Source: a virus. From it: DNA of 64,000 nucleotides. The notes beneath the pieces were generated by a model. The model was not told the origin of the DNA. It was given only the letters and a program-made list of their open reading frames with translations, and did no database searches. The position numbers and the translations under genes are program-made. The stretch is taken from positions 17,510 to 81,509 of the IMG/VR virus record IMGVR_UViG_3300031885_000004. One strand, 5' to 3'. Every line of letters starts with the position of its first letter. Position 1 is the first letter of the stretch. Of the stretch, positions 35,272-44,372 are shown piece after piece.

Positions 35272-35584
35272 TTAGTGATACCGCAGCCAAAAACCCGGTA
35301 TTCCATTTGTGAAATGATAAGTCCGACACATTTAATTTATTTTGCTTAATAATATCACCAATTAATGTTTTCAGTTCTTCTGATTTTTGCGCATCGTCAG
35401 CGATATCTGGCTTGTCGGGGCCGAGTGGACGCATTAATATTACTAATGTATTTCCGTTGCCCATTCCGTAAGCATTTGAAAATATTGGATCCCATTCAGA
35501 AATACCACCAATGTTGATGCGTTCGAGCTGATATCGTAGGCGGTTTGATAATGAACCCAACAATTTCTCATTGAGGATAGGCAT
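35261..35584 (-). CDS. Unknown protein, 107 aa
   Basis: Helical start, then a beta-rich centre with a Gly/Asn loop and a short acidic segment. Sits one base downstream of the next gene, so co-transcribed with it. No motif recognised. Confidence 0.6.
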   Translation of the reverse strand: MPILNEKLLGSLSNRLRYQLERINIGGISEWDPIFSNAYGMGNGNTLVILMRPLGPDKPDIADDAQKSEELKTLIGDIIKQNKLNVSDLSFHKWNTGFLAAVSLNEA

Positions 35585-36289
35585 TTATTCGCGGATTTCC
35601 TTATCTATTGCCGACCATAAATCATCGTCGTTTATCCCAAGTTTCTCATATACATTATTTATCGATTCACTAGTCTCTTCGTTAATAGCACGCACCGCCG
35701 ATATCTTTTGATCTTGATCTGCCGTCACTTTATATGTAACCTTCCAGATTCCACTTGTGGTGTTTACGTTAACTGAATCTTCAAATGCTTCCATATAGAT
35801 CCCACCCTTACCGCCCCTATCGCCTTCGGGTGCTGGCCCACCACCAGTGAATGGCTTAGAAGTTTGCGGCTTTCTATTATCCGCATGGCTTGTCATGTCG
35901 GCAATCTCATCCATATTTGGATTCCATCCAGCGTCTTGCTCTGACGGCTTTGATGGAGATAGTTCATTGACCATTGCGTCGAGGTATTTCAAAGCCTGAA
36001 GTCGTTCCTCCATTGGAACGGCTCTAGCTGACATCTCTTTCTCGAAAGATAATTTGAAAGTTGGGTTGTCAATGTACTTATGACTGTGTACTGCAAAGAA
36101 CGCGGACGTTAGGGAGTCGGCAAACGGCGATTCAGCTGCTTTTAGCGCGAATGCGTCGTCTATACCCTCCCACCTAAATTGCGACGTATGTGAGGTTTCA
36201 TTATGAATAGGAACTCCGAGGCGAGCATCTTGCTGCAGCATGGACGATATCGCCTCGAGCAGCATTTTTTCATTGGGATTAAGAGCCAT
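35585..36289 (-). CDS. Unknown 234-aa protein
   Basis: ATG 36289 is chosen because GAGGAG lies just upstream; the frame to 36364 runs into the divergent promoter. N-terminal helical domain rich in Glu/Ala, a Gly/Pro linker near residue 165 (FTGGGPAPEGDRGGKGG), then a small beta-alpha C-terminal domain. No family recognised. Confidence 0.65.
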   Translation of the reverse strand: MALNPNEKMLLEAISSMLQQDARLGVPIHNETSHTSQFRWEGIDDAFALKAAESPFADSLTSAFFAVHSHKYIDNPTFKLSFEKEMSARAVPMEERLQALKYLDAMVNELSPSKPSEQDAGWNPNMDEIADMTSHADNRKPQTSKPFTGGGPAPEGDRGGKGGIYMEAFEDSVNVNTTSGIWKVTYKVTADQDQKISAVRAINEETSESINNVYEKLGINDDDLWSAIDKEIRE

Positions 36290-36337
36290 AATAGTCTCCT
36301 CATTCTTTCTATATTTACATTTGATTAGGATCGAACA

Positions 36338-36598
36338 TTGCTTAAACAATTTGATATAGTACAAATTAAGTCAGCTAAGAATATTAAATTCTTATCTGGC
36401 CCACCAGGCAGACCAGCATCACCACAAGGCAACTGGTCTGTAATTGGTTTTATCGGCTCCGACGTATTAATATCCAAAGATGAGACAGTAGTTAGAACGC
36501 CACTTTCGGAGATAAGACTAATAGCGTCATACAACCCGAATGACTATATAAACCGTAAATTAACAAAGGAGGCTAAAAATGGCGAAGAAAAGAAATAA
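36338..36598 (+). CDS. Small beta-rich protein overlapping recA
   Basis: Likely TTG start at 36338. 86 residues with an SH3-like run of strands (FDIVQIKSAKNIKFL, WSVIGFIGSDVLIS). Overlaps the start of recA by 20 bases, so translation may be coupled. A similar small beta-rich gene follows recA (37663-37995). Function unknown. Confidence 0.5.
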   Translation: MLKQFDIVQIKSAKNIKFLSGPPGRPASPQGNWSVIGFIGSDVLISKDETVVRTPLSEIRLIASYNPNDYINRKLTKEAKNGEEKK

Positions 36599-37682
36599 AA
36601 ATAAGGGCGAAGGAGATTCTGAGTTTCCAGAGAACGAAGAGAATGAAGTAAACGAAGATTTGCAAGGTGCAGAAAATGCCATGGCTGCAATCAAAAAGAG
36701 ATTTGGTGACGGCGCGATTATTCGAGGTGATGGTACAATTATCAAAGACATAGAGTCTATATCTAGCGGGTCGTTGGCAGTAGACATAGCTCTTGGGATA
36801 GGTGGATTCCCAAAGGGTAGAATATGTGAAATATTCGGTGCGGAAGGTAGCGGGAAGACAACGCTTGCACTTTCGACGGTAGCTTGTGCACAAAGAGCCG
36901 GTGGAACAGCTGCATATATTGATGCCGAGCATGCCCTTGATCTTGGGTATTCTAAAGATATAGGCGTCAATATGAGCAAATTGTTAGTGTCTCAGCCAGA
37001 CTCTGGTGAAGAAGTATTGACGATCGCTGAAATCTTATGCAAATCGAAATCAGTCGATGTTATTATCATTGACTCAGTCGCCGCAATAGTACCAAAGGCA
37101 GAGTTAGATGGTGAAATTGGTGATTCGCATATCGCAGCGCAAGCAAGATTGATGTCACAATCTCTCAGAAAGATTAAGGGCGTTGTAAATCAGAGTAAAA
37201 CTGCTCTGATTTTTATCAACCAAATAAGAGAAAAAGCAGGAATGTCATTTGGAAACCCAGAGACTACGCCTGGTGGTCGAGCCCTAAAGTTTTATGCTTC
37301 AGTTAGAGTTGATCTAAGAAAGGTTGAGGGTATTAGGTTGTCATCAAAGGGCGAAGAGGCCCCGATTGGCCACATAGTTAGAGCGCACATAATCAAGAAC
37401 AAGGTTGCGTCACCATTCAAAAAAGCTGAATTTGAAATTTATTATGGCAAGGGTATCAGCGAAGAAGCTGACATCTTGAATCTTGGTGAGCAGTGCAAGA
37501 TCATCCAAAGGACAGGTAGCTGGCTTAGCTATGCATCGCAGAAGCTTGGACAGGGGAAGCAGCCCGCCATTAAGTATCTTAAGGACAATCCAAATATAGC
37601 TAAGGAGCTCAAAGAGATGATCTTGGATTTGATGATACCCAACAGGAAAAGGAGAGAAGAAGATGGCAGCGTCAAAGCCTAA
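36579..37682 (+). CDS. recA: RecA recombinase
   Basis: 367 residues. Walker A GAEGSGKT is at 87-94, Walker B VIIIDSVAAIVPKAE follows, and loop L2 FINQIREKAGMSFGNPETTPGG is intact. An acidic 30-residue N-terminal extension precedes the core. This is a bacterial-type RecA, not the UvsX type of T4. It performs strand exchange with the gp32-like SSB and the UvsY-like protein further downstream. An AGGAGG-like site precedes ATG 36579. Confidence 0.97.
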   Translation: MAKKRNKNKGEGDSEFPENEENEVNEDLQGAENAMAAIKKRFGDGAIIRGDGTIIKDIESISSGSLAVDIALGIGGFPKGRICEIFGAEGSGKTTLALSTVACAQRAGGTAAYIDAEHALDLGYSKDIGVNMSKLLVSQPDSGEEVLTIAEILCKSKSVDVIIIDSVAAIVPKAELDGEIGDSHIAAQARLMSQSLRKIKGVVNQSKTALIFINQIREKAGMSFGNPETTPGGRALKFYASVRVDLRKVEGIRLSSKGEEAPIGHIVRAHIIKNKVASPFKKAEFEIYYGKGISEEADILNLGEQCKIIQRTGSWLSYASQKLGQGKQPAIKYLKDNPNIAKELKEMILDLMIPNRKRREEDGSVKA

Positions 37683-37995
37683 CTGGGATATCGGAGATCT
37701 AGTTTATGTTGAAGCGTCTGCAAAAGTGGGGTTCTTGGAAGCCTATAAGGTTTCCAATATAGTCCGTGCAAGAGGCAGGTGGCTTTATACAATCGACGTC
37801 AATCAAAAACCACCATCGGAACCAACCGTGATGTCAATGGTAGACATCAAGAACACTGATCAGATATTCTTTGATGAAAGTGAACTCATTAATTACAAAG
37901 ACGCGCTTCTGCTCATGAAACGCTCGCTTGATATCAAAACCAAGCGCGTAAATCAACTAATTAAGAAGTATTTCCCAGAAGGAACTGAGACATGA
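37663..37995 (+). CDS. Small beta-barrel-like protein
   Basis: 110 residues; an SH3/KOW-like beta start (WDIGDLVYVEASAKVGFLEAYKVSNI) followed by a helical end. It overlaps recA by 20 bases and the helicase gene by 4 bases, so it lies between RecA and helicase in one operon. Possibly a helicase-loading or recombination accessory; inference from position. Confidence 0.6.
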   Translation: MAASKPNWDIGDLVYVEASAKVGFLEAYKVSNIVRARGRWLYTIDVNQKPPSEPTVMSMVDIKNTDQIFFDESELINYKDALLLMKRSLDIKTKRVNQLIKKYFPEGTET

Positions 37996-39341
37996 ACGAG
38001 GTATTGGGGAAAAGTGAAGAGAGGCCATTTGGGCCAAATGAAGAGAAGGCCATTATATCTTTGGCCTTTACTGCGCCGGAGTTCTTTAGTTCTGTTGGAC
38101 AGCATATAGATACAAAATATTTCCATCTACCAGAAGTTAAGTTCGTGCACGCAATTATCAGCTCGTTATACGAAAAACATGAAGTGATGCCAACACGAGA
38201 GATGGTGCGCGACATTGCAATGAAGCAATTGTCGGTGGATGATGACTATCAAAGAATATTAGACGTAGTAGATCGACCATCGGATCCAAGAGAAATACCA
38301 ACGATTAAAGATACTGTCATTGATTGGGCAAGAAGTAAGGCATATGGATTGCTATATGATGAAGAGGCTATAGACGCGTATGAGAGTGGCGATTATGATA
38401 AAATTTCAGAAATATTCGAAAACGCACAGAGAATTGTTGATGTATCACAAGCTGGAGATGAATTCTTCAAAACCTACAAGGATATTTTCAATCTAGATTT
38501 TGAGGAAAAATTAACGACTGGCTTCAGAGATCTAGATAGGCTTATTAACGAAGGTGGTCCAACTCGTGGGGAAGTATTTGTTTGGATGGCACCAACAGGG
38601 GTTGGCAAATCACTGACATTGGTCAATTCTGGTGCGATGTGTTTCAGATCTAATCTTAAAGTTCTGCATGTTACACTTGAACTTTCGAAAACCAAGACCA
38701 AGATAAGGTATGCAGGAGTTTTTAGTAGAATACCGACAACTCTAAGAATTCAGAATAAAGAAAAGGTTGAAGCGGCGATTGAAAAGGAAAGATCAAGCCA
38801 TACTGGCGACATAATAATATATGAATTTCCACCAGATGAAATTAGTGTCGATACTATATACCAGATAATAAAGTGGCTCAAAAAAAGTAAAAATTGGGTA
38901 GCTGATGTTGTAATTATTGACTATCTAGAACTAATGATGTCCAAAAGGTCTTATTACAACAAAGATGACTACGTTAGACAAAAAAGGGTTGCAACCGAGA
39001 TTAGAGGTCTTGCACAGAGCGAGCACGTTCTGGTTTTTACTGCCACGCAAACCAATAGAGAATTAGGCGCTAGGAAGGAAAAGAGTGAGGGAGGTGGCCA
39101 GGGTGGCGGAGGGGGCGGAGGCGGCGTGATCGATATAAATAGAGCAGCTGAATCGTATGGTAAGATGATGCCATCTGATTATGTGGTTAGCATTAATCAG
39201 AATTCAGAAGAGTATGCTGCTGGTAGATTTAGGTTTTATGTGGCCAAAAACAGAAATGGATTTAAATTTAAGACGATCAGTGCCAAAGTTGACTATAGCA
39301 CAATGATTGTCGAAGTAGATAAGATGCAGTCAATAACATAG
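37992..39341 (+). CDS. Replicative DnaB-like helicase
   Basis: 449 residues. Helical N-terminal domain (about 1-130), then Walker A APTGVGKS at 200-207, Walker B as VVIIDYLELM, and a TATQTN motif. Near residue 375 an extended Gly-rich loop occurs (GGGQGGGGGGGG) before INRAAESYGK, which replaces part of a DNA-binding loop. It unwinds DNA at the fork for the family C polymerase. No primase domain is fused and none is recognised in the window. Confidence 0.9.
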   Translation: MNEVLGKSEERPFGPNEEKAIISLAFTAPEFFSSVGQHIDTKYFHLPEVKFVHAIISSLYEKHEVMPTREMVRDIAMKQLSVDDDYQRILDVVDRPSDPREIPTIKDTVIDWARSKAYGLLYDEEAIDAYESGDYDKISEIFENAQRIVDVSQAGDEFFKTYKDIFNLDFEEKLTTGFRDLDRLINEGGPTRGEVFVWMAPTGVGKSLTLVNSGAMCFRSNLKVLHVTLELSKTKTKIRYAGVFSRIPTTLRIQNKEKVEAAIEKERSSHTGDIIIYEFPPDEISVDTIYQIIKWLKKSKNWVADVVIIDYLELMMSKRSYYNKDDYVRQKRVATEIRGLAQSEHVLVFTATQTNRELGARKEKSEGGGQGGGGGGGGVIDINRAAESYGKMMPSDYVVSINQNSEEYAAGRFRFYVAKNRNGFKFKTISAKVDYSTMIVEVDKMQSIT

Positions 39342-39350
39342 GACATAAAT

Positions 39351-39728
39351 ATGCCAAGATATAATTACGCATGCCAGAGTGGTTGCAAATTGTCAGATGT
39401 CAAGAGTGAGCTAAAAGACGTTGTGATAATTGTGGCCAAATCTGGTAGGCTGATCTGGGAAGAAGCACACAGTATTAAAATCACACCTTCTATTAAATGC
39501 CCTCTATGCAGAGGCGCGGCATCAATAACACTTGAGGGGGTGCTTGCGCCTGTATCTTATATAAGAGGTTACGGCTATCTCGACAAAGCTGGGTGCAGAC
39601 GGAACATGAACTTGCACAAGTTGACAACAGATGATCCGTATGCACACATGCGAGAACGAGGAGAGGCAGACGACCTCAAGTGTCGGCTTAAAAAGGGTAA
39701 AACACCAGTCAAGAAGTATTTCGCATAA
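39351..39728 (+). CDS. FmdB-like zinc-ribbon protein
   Basis: 125 residues. MPRYNYACQSGC at the start and CPLCRG near residue 48 make a zinc ribbon of the FmdB kind (Pxx-Y-x-C). The remainder is basic, with KKGKTPVKKYF at the end. Sits between helicase and polymerase A-like gene. A role in replication or transcription is possible; unknown. Confidence 0.65.
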   Translation: MPRYNYACQSGCKLSDVKSELKDVVIIVAKSGRLIWEEAHSIKITPSIKCPLCRGAASITLEGVLAPVSYIRGYGYLDKAGCRRNMNLHKLTTDDPYAHMRERGEADDLKCRLKKGKTPVKKYFA

Positions 39729-40837
39729 TGTTATTATTAACAGCCTTCGACTACACAAAATATCCATATAAACCGTTATTGTCGTTACTTAAAATTGGCG
39801 ACAGGACGGAAATTTTTTATTTATATGCCAAAGGGTCCAACCGGAAGATATACGATGTAACCTCTGACATATTTGCTATTGGGAATATCGTGGACTCATC
39901 GCAGGAACCAGTGTACCTTAATGACGCTAAATCGCATATAATTGCATTTAATTTACGAAATAATCATAATCTATACCAACTAACAGCCGCCATACCCACA
40001 CTAAGCAACAATAGATATATAGAGCTATTTAATTCAATTGCTTTAGTTGACCTTAAACCAGATAGATGGAGGAACCTACTCGGCGCCAGTTCCTCCACAT
40101 ACATATCAATGGAAAGGAAGCCGATATTTCTCGATGAAATAAAAGTACAACCGATCTACGCACTTGATACTTATACTGGTAGATCTAGGTGTCATAACTA
40201 TAACATCCAAGGTGCTCCGGAAGACACTCCAATCAGAACGGAAGATGCAGATAACTTATTCATATGCTGCGATTGGATGGCTGCAGAAATTAGGGCTGCA
40301 GCCTTACTGTCTCATGATGAATTGTTAAATGAAAGTTTTATAAAATCAGATCCACATACGATGTTATCGGAGGAGCTTGGTATTCCAAGAGATGAATGCA
40401 AACGCCTATATATGCGCACGATTTATTCTATTGATCTTGATTCCCCAATCTTGGAAATATATCCAAAGTTAAAAGAGTGGATGCAGAATCAGCTAAACGC
40501 GCTGGAAAGGGATGGCTCTTTATGCTCGCCTCTTGGTCGAAAATTTAAATTGGGTAGTCGTGACACCAAAAGCGTATTTAATGCGGTATTGCAAGGGACG
40601 GTTGCCCACGCGATGCAATCATCATTAATAAAATTGTCTGATAAATTAAAAGCATATATGCTCACTGAAACACATGACTCAATCATATTCTCTTGTAGAT
40701 CAGGGCTTGTGCCGCACGTAATAAAAGAAGCAACACAGGTGATGTTAAGACCATTGACTGAAATGGATACGTTCCCTCTTAGAGTTTATGTTGGGCGTCA
40801 ATGGAAGAAGTGGAAACTATATAGGGAATATAGATGA
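39728..40837 (+). CDS. Short family A DNA polymerase-like protein
   Basis: 369 residues, less than half of PolA. Motif A is CCDWMAAEIRAAALLSHDE (palm Asp present), a motif B-like helix is RDECKRLYMRTIYS (spacing shortened), and QGTVAHAMQSSLIKL precedes motif C THDSIIF (Asp present). There is no 3'-5' exonuclease domain. So it could be a trimmed gap-filling or Okazaki-processing polymerase, or a specialised polymerase working with the FEN nuclease at 42.5 kb. In Z-genome phages a family A polymerase (DpoZ) is used, but this one is much shorter. Confidence 0.75.
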   Translation: MLLLTAFDYTKYPYKPLLSLLKIGDRTEIFYLYAKGSNRKIYDVTSDIFAIGNIVDSSQEPVYLNDAKSHIIAFNLRNNHNLYQLTAAIPTLSNNRYIELFNSIALVDLKPDRWRNLLGASSSTYISMERKPIFLDEIKVQPIYALDTYTGRSRCHNYNIQGAPEDTPIRTEDADNLFICCDWMAAEIRAAALLSHDELLNESFIKSDPHTMLSEELGIPRDECKRLYMRTIYSIDLDSPILEIYPKLKEWMQNQLNALERDGSLCSPLGRKFKLGSRDTKSVFNAVLQGTVAHAMQSSLIKLSDKLKAYMLTETHDSIIFSCRSGLVPHVIKEATQVMLRPLTEMDTFPLRVYVGRQWKKWKLYREYR

Positions 40838-41313
40838 AGGATTGGTTTTCAGAAAACGTGCCAGAGGATATCGCCAAACGTATAGTGCGTATCAGGGCTG
40901 AGATTGGTGAGGATCAGGTAGTAGATAGAGATTTTAGGCCAGACTTAGCGATCGACTATGAAACGCTTGAAGAATCATTGATGACGGCTCCGCAAACTTT
41001 TGCGTTCTGGGCGATGGTCTATAGCGAACAAAAAGCATATGTGGCAAAACTTGATAGAATATCAAAGCGTAGAAGAGCACAAATATACGATCTAATAATT
41101 GAAGAATCGCAGAAAAAGTCTGTTAAAGTACCAGAGAAAATACTTCGAGAGCTAGTCGAAAAAGACGATAAGCTATTGGAAATTGAGAGCAAATTAATAT
41201 TGGCTAATCGTACTCTTGGCAAACTTTTCAACATTGTCGATGCGATGAAACTCAAAGTTGAGGCATTGCGATCGTTGGCTGGATTCAAAAGGCAAGAGCA
41301 ATCAGCACCGTAA
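40834..41313 (+). CDS. UvsY-like recombination mediator candidate
   Basis: 159 residues, almost entirely helical. Residues 45-80 (LEESLMTAPQTFAFWAMVYSEQKAYVAKLDRI) resemble the L-x-x-E-S-L...Y-x-x-x-(Y/E) helix pair at the core of T4 UvsY. Placed between a polymerase and the SSB gene, where a recombinase mediator makes sense. ATGA overlap with the upstream gene. Similarity is weak, so an unrelated helical accessory is possible. Confidence 0.45.
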   Translation: MKDWFSENVPEDIAKRIVRIRAEIGEDQVVDRDFRPDLAIDYETLEESLMTAPQTFAFWAMVYSEQKAYVAKLDRISKRRRAQIYDLIIEESQKKSVKVPEKILRELVEKDDKLLEIESKLILANRTLGKLFNIVDAMKLKVEALRSLAGFKRQEQSAP

Positions 41314-41324
41314 GGAGATTTCAA

Positions 41325-42521
41325 ATGCAAGAGTCTGAAAAGAAGAAAATGCTCGAGAAGATGCGCCAGCGCATGAAGGACGAAAAGGGCAGCTCTAGGG
41401 ACCCAGCGATGTTTAGGGTTCCGAACACTAAACCGAACGAAACATTTAAGTATCGATTTGTAGTGCTTCCCGGTATTGCCAAAGGCCAGAAATGCATCAC
41501 TGGTGAAGCGTCTGCAACTATGGATGAGCGCCAATGGCCCGGTGAAGATGGAACAATTAAGAAGATGCCATGGTTCTGCGTTAGCGGCGGTCTTCACTGG
41601 ATTGATCGCAGGCCATATGGTTGTCCAAGGTTATTCGATAAAGCTAAATGCCCTTGGTGCGAACTCGGATTTGAACTTCGCAGAGAGTGCGATGTTGAAG
41701 ACAAAAAGCGAGCACTCGCCAAGCTATATCTCCCCAGGACAATGTCTGCAGTGAATATTTATTTCCCTCCATCGAACGTCAATCCCGCTGATCTTCATGG
41801 GAAGGTCATGTGGTATCAAATGCCAAAGACCGTTTTCGATAAGATGGAAGAGTGTTGGATGCGTGACGGTCCTGGCGATGATCCAGAAAATGACCCAAAA
41901 CCCTACGGCATGTTCTGGGATCCAGAGGATTGTTTAATATTCCAGGTTGAAGTCACACACAAGAGTGGTTATAACAACTATGAAAGCTCAAAATTCCTGG
42001 TCAAGCGCCACAGGCTTGCCGAAACACCAGAGGAAATTCAGGCAATCCTCGATCAGCGCCACGATATCGTAGCCAAGTTCCCGCCTAGAAATGCCAAGGA
42101 ACTCGCAGACTTACTCGAGAAGGTTGGTCAAGGCGAAATCCCGAAGACTAGTGGCGCTGATGGCGACGAAGACGAAGAACTTCCAGAGCAGAAGAGCGCA
42201 CCAAAGGCAGCACCATCCAAATCTGCTCAGCAGAAAGCGGCCCCTGCTCCTGCGGCACCGGCACCGGCGGCACCAGCACCGGCACCTGCTCCTGCGGCAC
42301 CGGCACCTGCTCCTGCGGCACCGGCACCTGCCCCAGCACCAAAGGCATCAAAGCCAAAACCCACCATCGATGAAGACGATGGTATGCCGTCAAGCAGCAA
42401 AAAGCCTGCTCCTCCGACCACAGCACCGGCAGCCGCTAAGGCTAAGGCCACGAGCTCAGTAGATGAAGTGGATGATCCTGAGCTAAAGAAGCTGCTAAAC
42501 GAGGTCAGGGAAGAGATATAG
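41325..42521 (+). CDS. gp32-like single-stranded DNA-binding protein
   Basis: 398 residues. Basic helical N-terminus (KKKMLEKMRQRMKDEKG) as in the gp32 B-domain. The OB core holds a zinc site HWIDRRPYGCPRLFDKAKC then PWC, with H-x8-C-x8-C-x2-C spacing close to T4 gp32. The C-terminus has a long Pro/Ala linker (about residues 300-345) and an acidic tail (EVDDPELKKLLNEVREEI) that would bind partners. AAGGAG precedes ATG 41325. It coats single-stranded DNA for replication and RecA-driven recombination. Confidence 0.9.
   Translation: MQESEKKKMLEKMRQRMKDEKGSSRDPAMFRVPNTKPNETFKYRFVVLPGIAKGQKCITGEASATMDERQWPGEDGTIKKMPWFCVSGGLHWIDRRPYGCPRLFDKAKCPWCELGFELRRECDVEDKKRALAKLYLPRTMSAVNIYFPPSNVNPADLHGKVMWYQMPKTVFDKMEECWMRDGPGDDPENDPKPYGMFWDPEDCLIFQVEVTHKSGYNNYESSKFLVKRHRLAETPEEIQAILDQRHDIVAKFPPRNAKELADLLEKVGQGEIPKTSGADGDEDEELPEQKSAPKAAPSKSAQQKAAPAPAAPAPAAPAPAPAPAAPAPAPAAPAPAPAPKASKPKPTIDEDDGMPSSSKKPAPPTTAPAAAKAKATSSVDEVDDPELKKLLNEVREEI
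42238..42345. repeat. Pro/Ala linker repeats in SSB gene
   Basis: Degenerate repeats of cctgctcctgcggcaccggcac encode (PAPAA)n between the OB core and the acidic tail. GC-rich compared with the rest of the gene. Confidence 0.8.
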
Positions 42522-42527
42522 GCTTTC

Positions 42528-43451
42528 ATGCGAAGCTGTGAGCACCTATTAATTGATGGCAAGAATGCCATATATCGTGCTATATTTGCTGGATATGGGG
42601 ATCCAGCATTTAAAGCGACCGGATATGACTATTTCGTAATAATGGTTAGATTTATTGGTAGTTATATTTCATTATTTAATCCTCATAATGTACATATATT
42701 TTGGGATGGACCTAGAGATAAAATATGGAGGAAAGCGATAATTCAAGAGTATAAGGAGCACAGAGCAGAAAAATACAAAGATCTTGAAATCGATATTCAT
42801 AGCGAGTTAAAAAGACAAGTTGGTTTATCAATCGTAGCCTTCAAATATTTGAATTGTAGACAATATTATAGAGAAGGTATGGAGGCTGACGATCTTATAT
42901 ATTCATTCTGCACGCTAAATCGCGAATCAACTGTGATAATATCAAGCGACCAAGATTTCAGGCAGATAAGTTACAAAATGGATCATGTTCATATATATAA
43001 TCCATTATCAAAAGAACCGCAGGTAGAGCCAAAGCCGGATGTCGATGTGGTAATTGTTAAGTCGCTTATGGGAGATAAGTCAGATAATATTATCGGGTAT
43101 TACAATATTGGGCCAGTCAAGTCAACAGAAATGGCTAAAGATAAGCCTAAGATGCAGGAGTTCCTTAGGTCAAATAAAGCAATTGTTATGGTTGATGGCG
43201 AGCCTAAGGTAGTAGGTGATTCGCTGTTTATGAGAAATAGACGAATTATTGATTTATCGTGGTGCCCGCACATTGCGGATAATTGTGAGTATGTGGAATA
43301 TAAACAGCAAACTATGATAATCTTAGATCAAAAAAAGGTTGAAAATATGGCAAATCAGAATAGAGTGCGCGGCTTACCTTCCGATTTACCAAGATATATA
43401 CCACAATTTATGGCTTTAGCGTCACCACGACATACTGGTCAATGTGATTAG
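42528..43451 (+). CDS. FEN-type 5' nuclease (T4 RNase H / PolA 5' nuclease-like)
   Basis: 307 residues. The conserved metal-binding acids are in LLIDGKNAIYRA, IFWDGPRDKIWR, GMEADDLIYSF and ISSDQDFRQI, and KSLMGDKSDNIIGYYNIGP is the H3TH motif. It removes RNA primers and flaps. Together with the short family A polymerase-like gene it reconstitutes the PolA activities as separate proteins. Converges on and overlaps the next minus gene by 44 bases. Confidence 0.92.
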   Translation: MRSCEHLLIDGKNAIYRAIFAGYGDPAFKATGYDYFVIMVRFIGSYISLFNPHNVHIFWDGPRDKIWRKAIIQEYKEHRAEKYKDLEIDIHSELKRQVGLSIVAFKYLNCRQYYREGMEADDLIYSFCTLNRESTVIISSDQDFRQISYKMDHVHIYNPLSKEPQVEPKPDVDVVIVKSLMGDKSDNIIGYYNIGPVKSTEMAKDKPKMQEFLRSNKAIVMVDGEPKVVGDSLFMRNRRIIDLSWCPHIADNCEYVEYKQQTMIILDQKKVENMANQNRVRGLPSDLPRYIPQFMALASPRHTGQCD

Positions 43452-43653
43452 GTATGAATCCGTCAGCCACTTCTAGTTCAAGATAATCTTTAAGTGTTGG
43501 ATTATTGGCTGTATTTGGGATTGTGTTATCTTCTATGACTCTATGCTGAGTCTCGAACGATAGATTCTCCTGAATTGTGGACTGCTTTTTAATCACACCG
43601 CCGCCAGGCTTCACTCTTACCATTCCAACGTAGGCAACGTGTACTTGCGCCAT
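43408..43653 (-). CDS. Small unknown protein, 81 aa
   Basis: AGGAGG-like site before ATG 43653. Beta-rich start (MAQVHVAYVGMVRVKPGGG), charged middle. In operon with the HNH gene immediately upstream. No motif. Confidence 0.6.
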   Translation of the reverse strand: MAQVHVAYVGMVRVKPGGGVIKKQSTIQENLSFETQHRVIEDNTIPNTANNPTLKDYLELEVADGFIPNHIDQYVVVTLKP

Positions 43654-43654
43654 G

Positions 43655-44098
43655 TTAGCCTCCTTCGTCCATACTTACTTTTGATTGTTTAGTTTCTATG
43701 AGCGCATATTCTTTCGACATAATTTCGAAAGTTTCCTTAAATGTGATCTGGTTCTTCCTACTTGGTTCTTGTGCCAATAACCATTCCCATCTATTTGGTA
43801 AATTATTACAAAGCCATTTATAAAACGCCACCGGTGCCTTATGCGGCGATAGCTCAAACGAATATTTATGATGCGATGCGCAAATCGCCAAGCCATTCAT
43901 TACCGCGTGGCGATGCGAATACATTTCTCTTGGGATCATATGGTGTGCTTGGACATATATTTCTGAGCCGCACACCGCGCATTTTCCATTGCCGACAATA
44001 AATACAAGCTTCCTCCAAATATTGTCAGCCTTATTTCTCCACAACCTTGAGTTGTGGTCATCCCTCTTCTTTTGTAATTTACTCTTCTTAAGCTTCAT
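43655..44098 (-). CDS. HNH endonuclease
   Basis: 147 residues. CAVCGSEIYVQAHHMIPRE, then NGLAICASHHKYSFE, is the HNH beta-beta-alpha metal site with CxxC and CxxH zinc ligands. Basic N-terminus. A solitary HNH between two plus-strand operons is most often a homing endonuclease; a terminase-associated HNH is an alternative. Confidence 0.85.
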   Translation of the reverse strand: MKLKKSKLQKKRDDHNSRLWRNKADNIWRKLVFIVGNGKCAVCGSEIYVQAHHMIPREMYSHRHAVMNGLAICASHHKYSFELSPHKAPVAFYKWLCNNLPNRWEWLLAQEPSRKNQITFKETFEIMSKEYALIETKQSKVSMDEGG

Positions 44099-44183
44099 AT
44101 AATATATACTTATGCACTTGTATGCGTATATATTAGTGCGCTCCCATGTGCCAAAAATAACTTAGTCATTTGGGAGAGTCGCC

Positions 44184-44372
44184 ATGGCATGCTGTGGAAG
44201 AGCTCGCGGAATTAAGATTCAACTCAACAATGGAATTAGGAGTGGTAGAGATAAATGCCCAGTATGTGGAACGCAACTAAGAACAATATATGCCTTTGAT
44301 CCTATAACCAAAAAACAAAACGTCCAAAAGAAATGCTCAAATCCAAAATGTAACTACCGGAGAAAGATTTAA
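44184..44372 (+). CDS. Small zinc-ribbon protein
   Basis: 62 residues with CPVCG and CSNPKC pairs, a compact ribbon, and a basic tail. GGGAGAG upstream of ATG 44184. Overlaps the next start by 1 base. Unknown role. Confidence 0.65.
   Translation: MACCGRARGIKIQLNNGIRSGRDKCPVCGTQLRTIYAFDPITKKQNVQKKCSNPKCNYRRKI

Noticed and set aside
42227-42571. Gly/Ala-rich frame antisense to the SSB linker
   Set aside because: Shadow of the Pro/Ala repeat region; no start signals.
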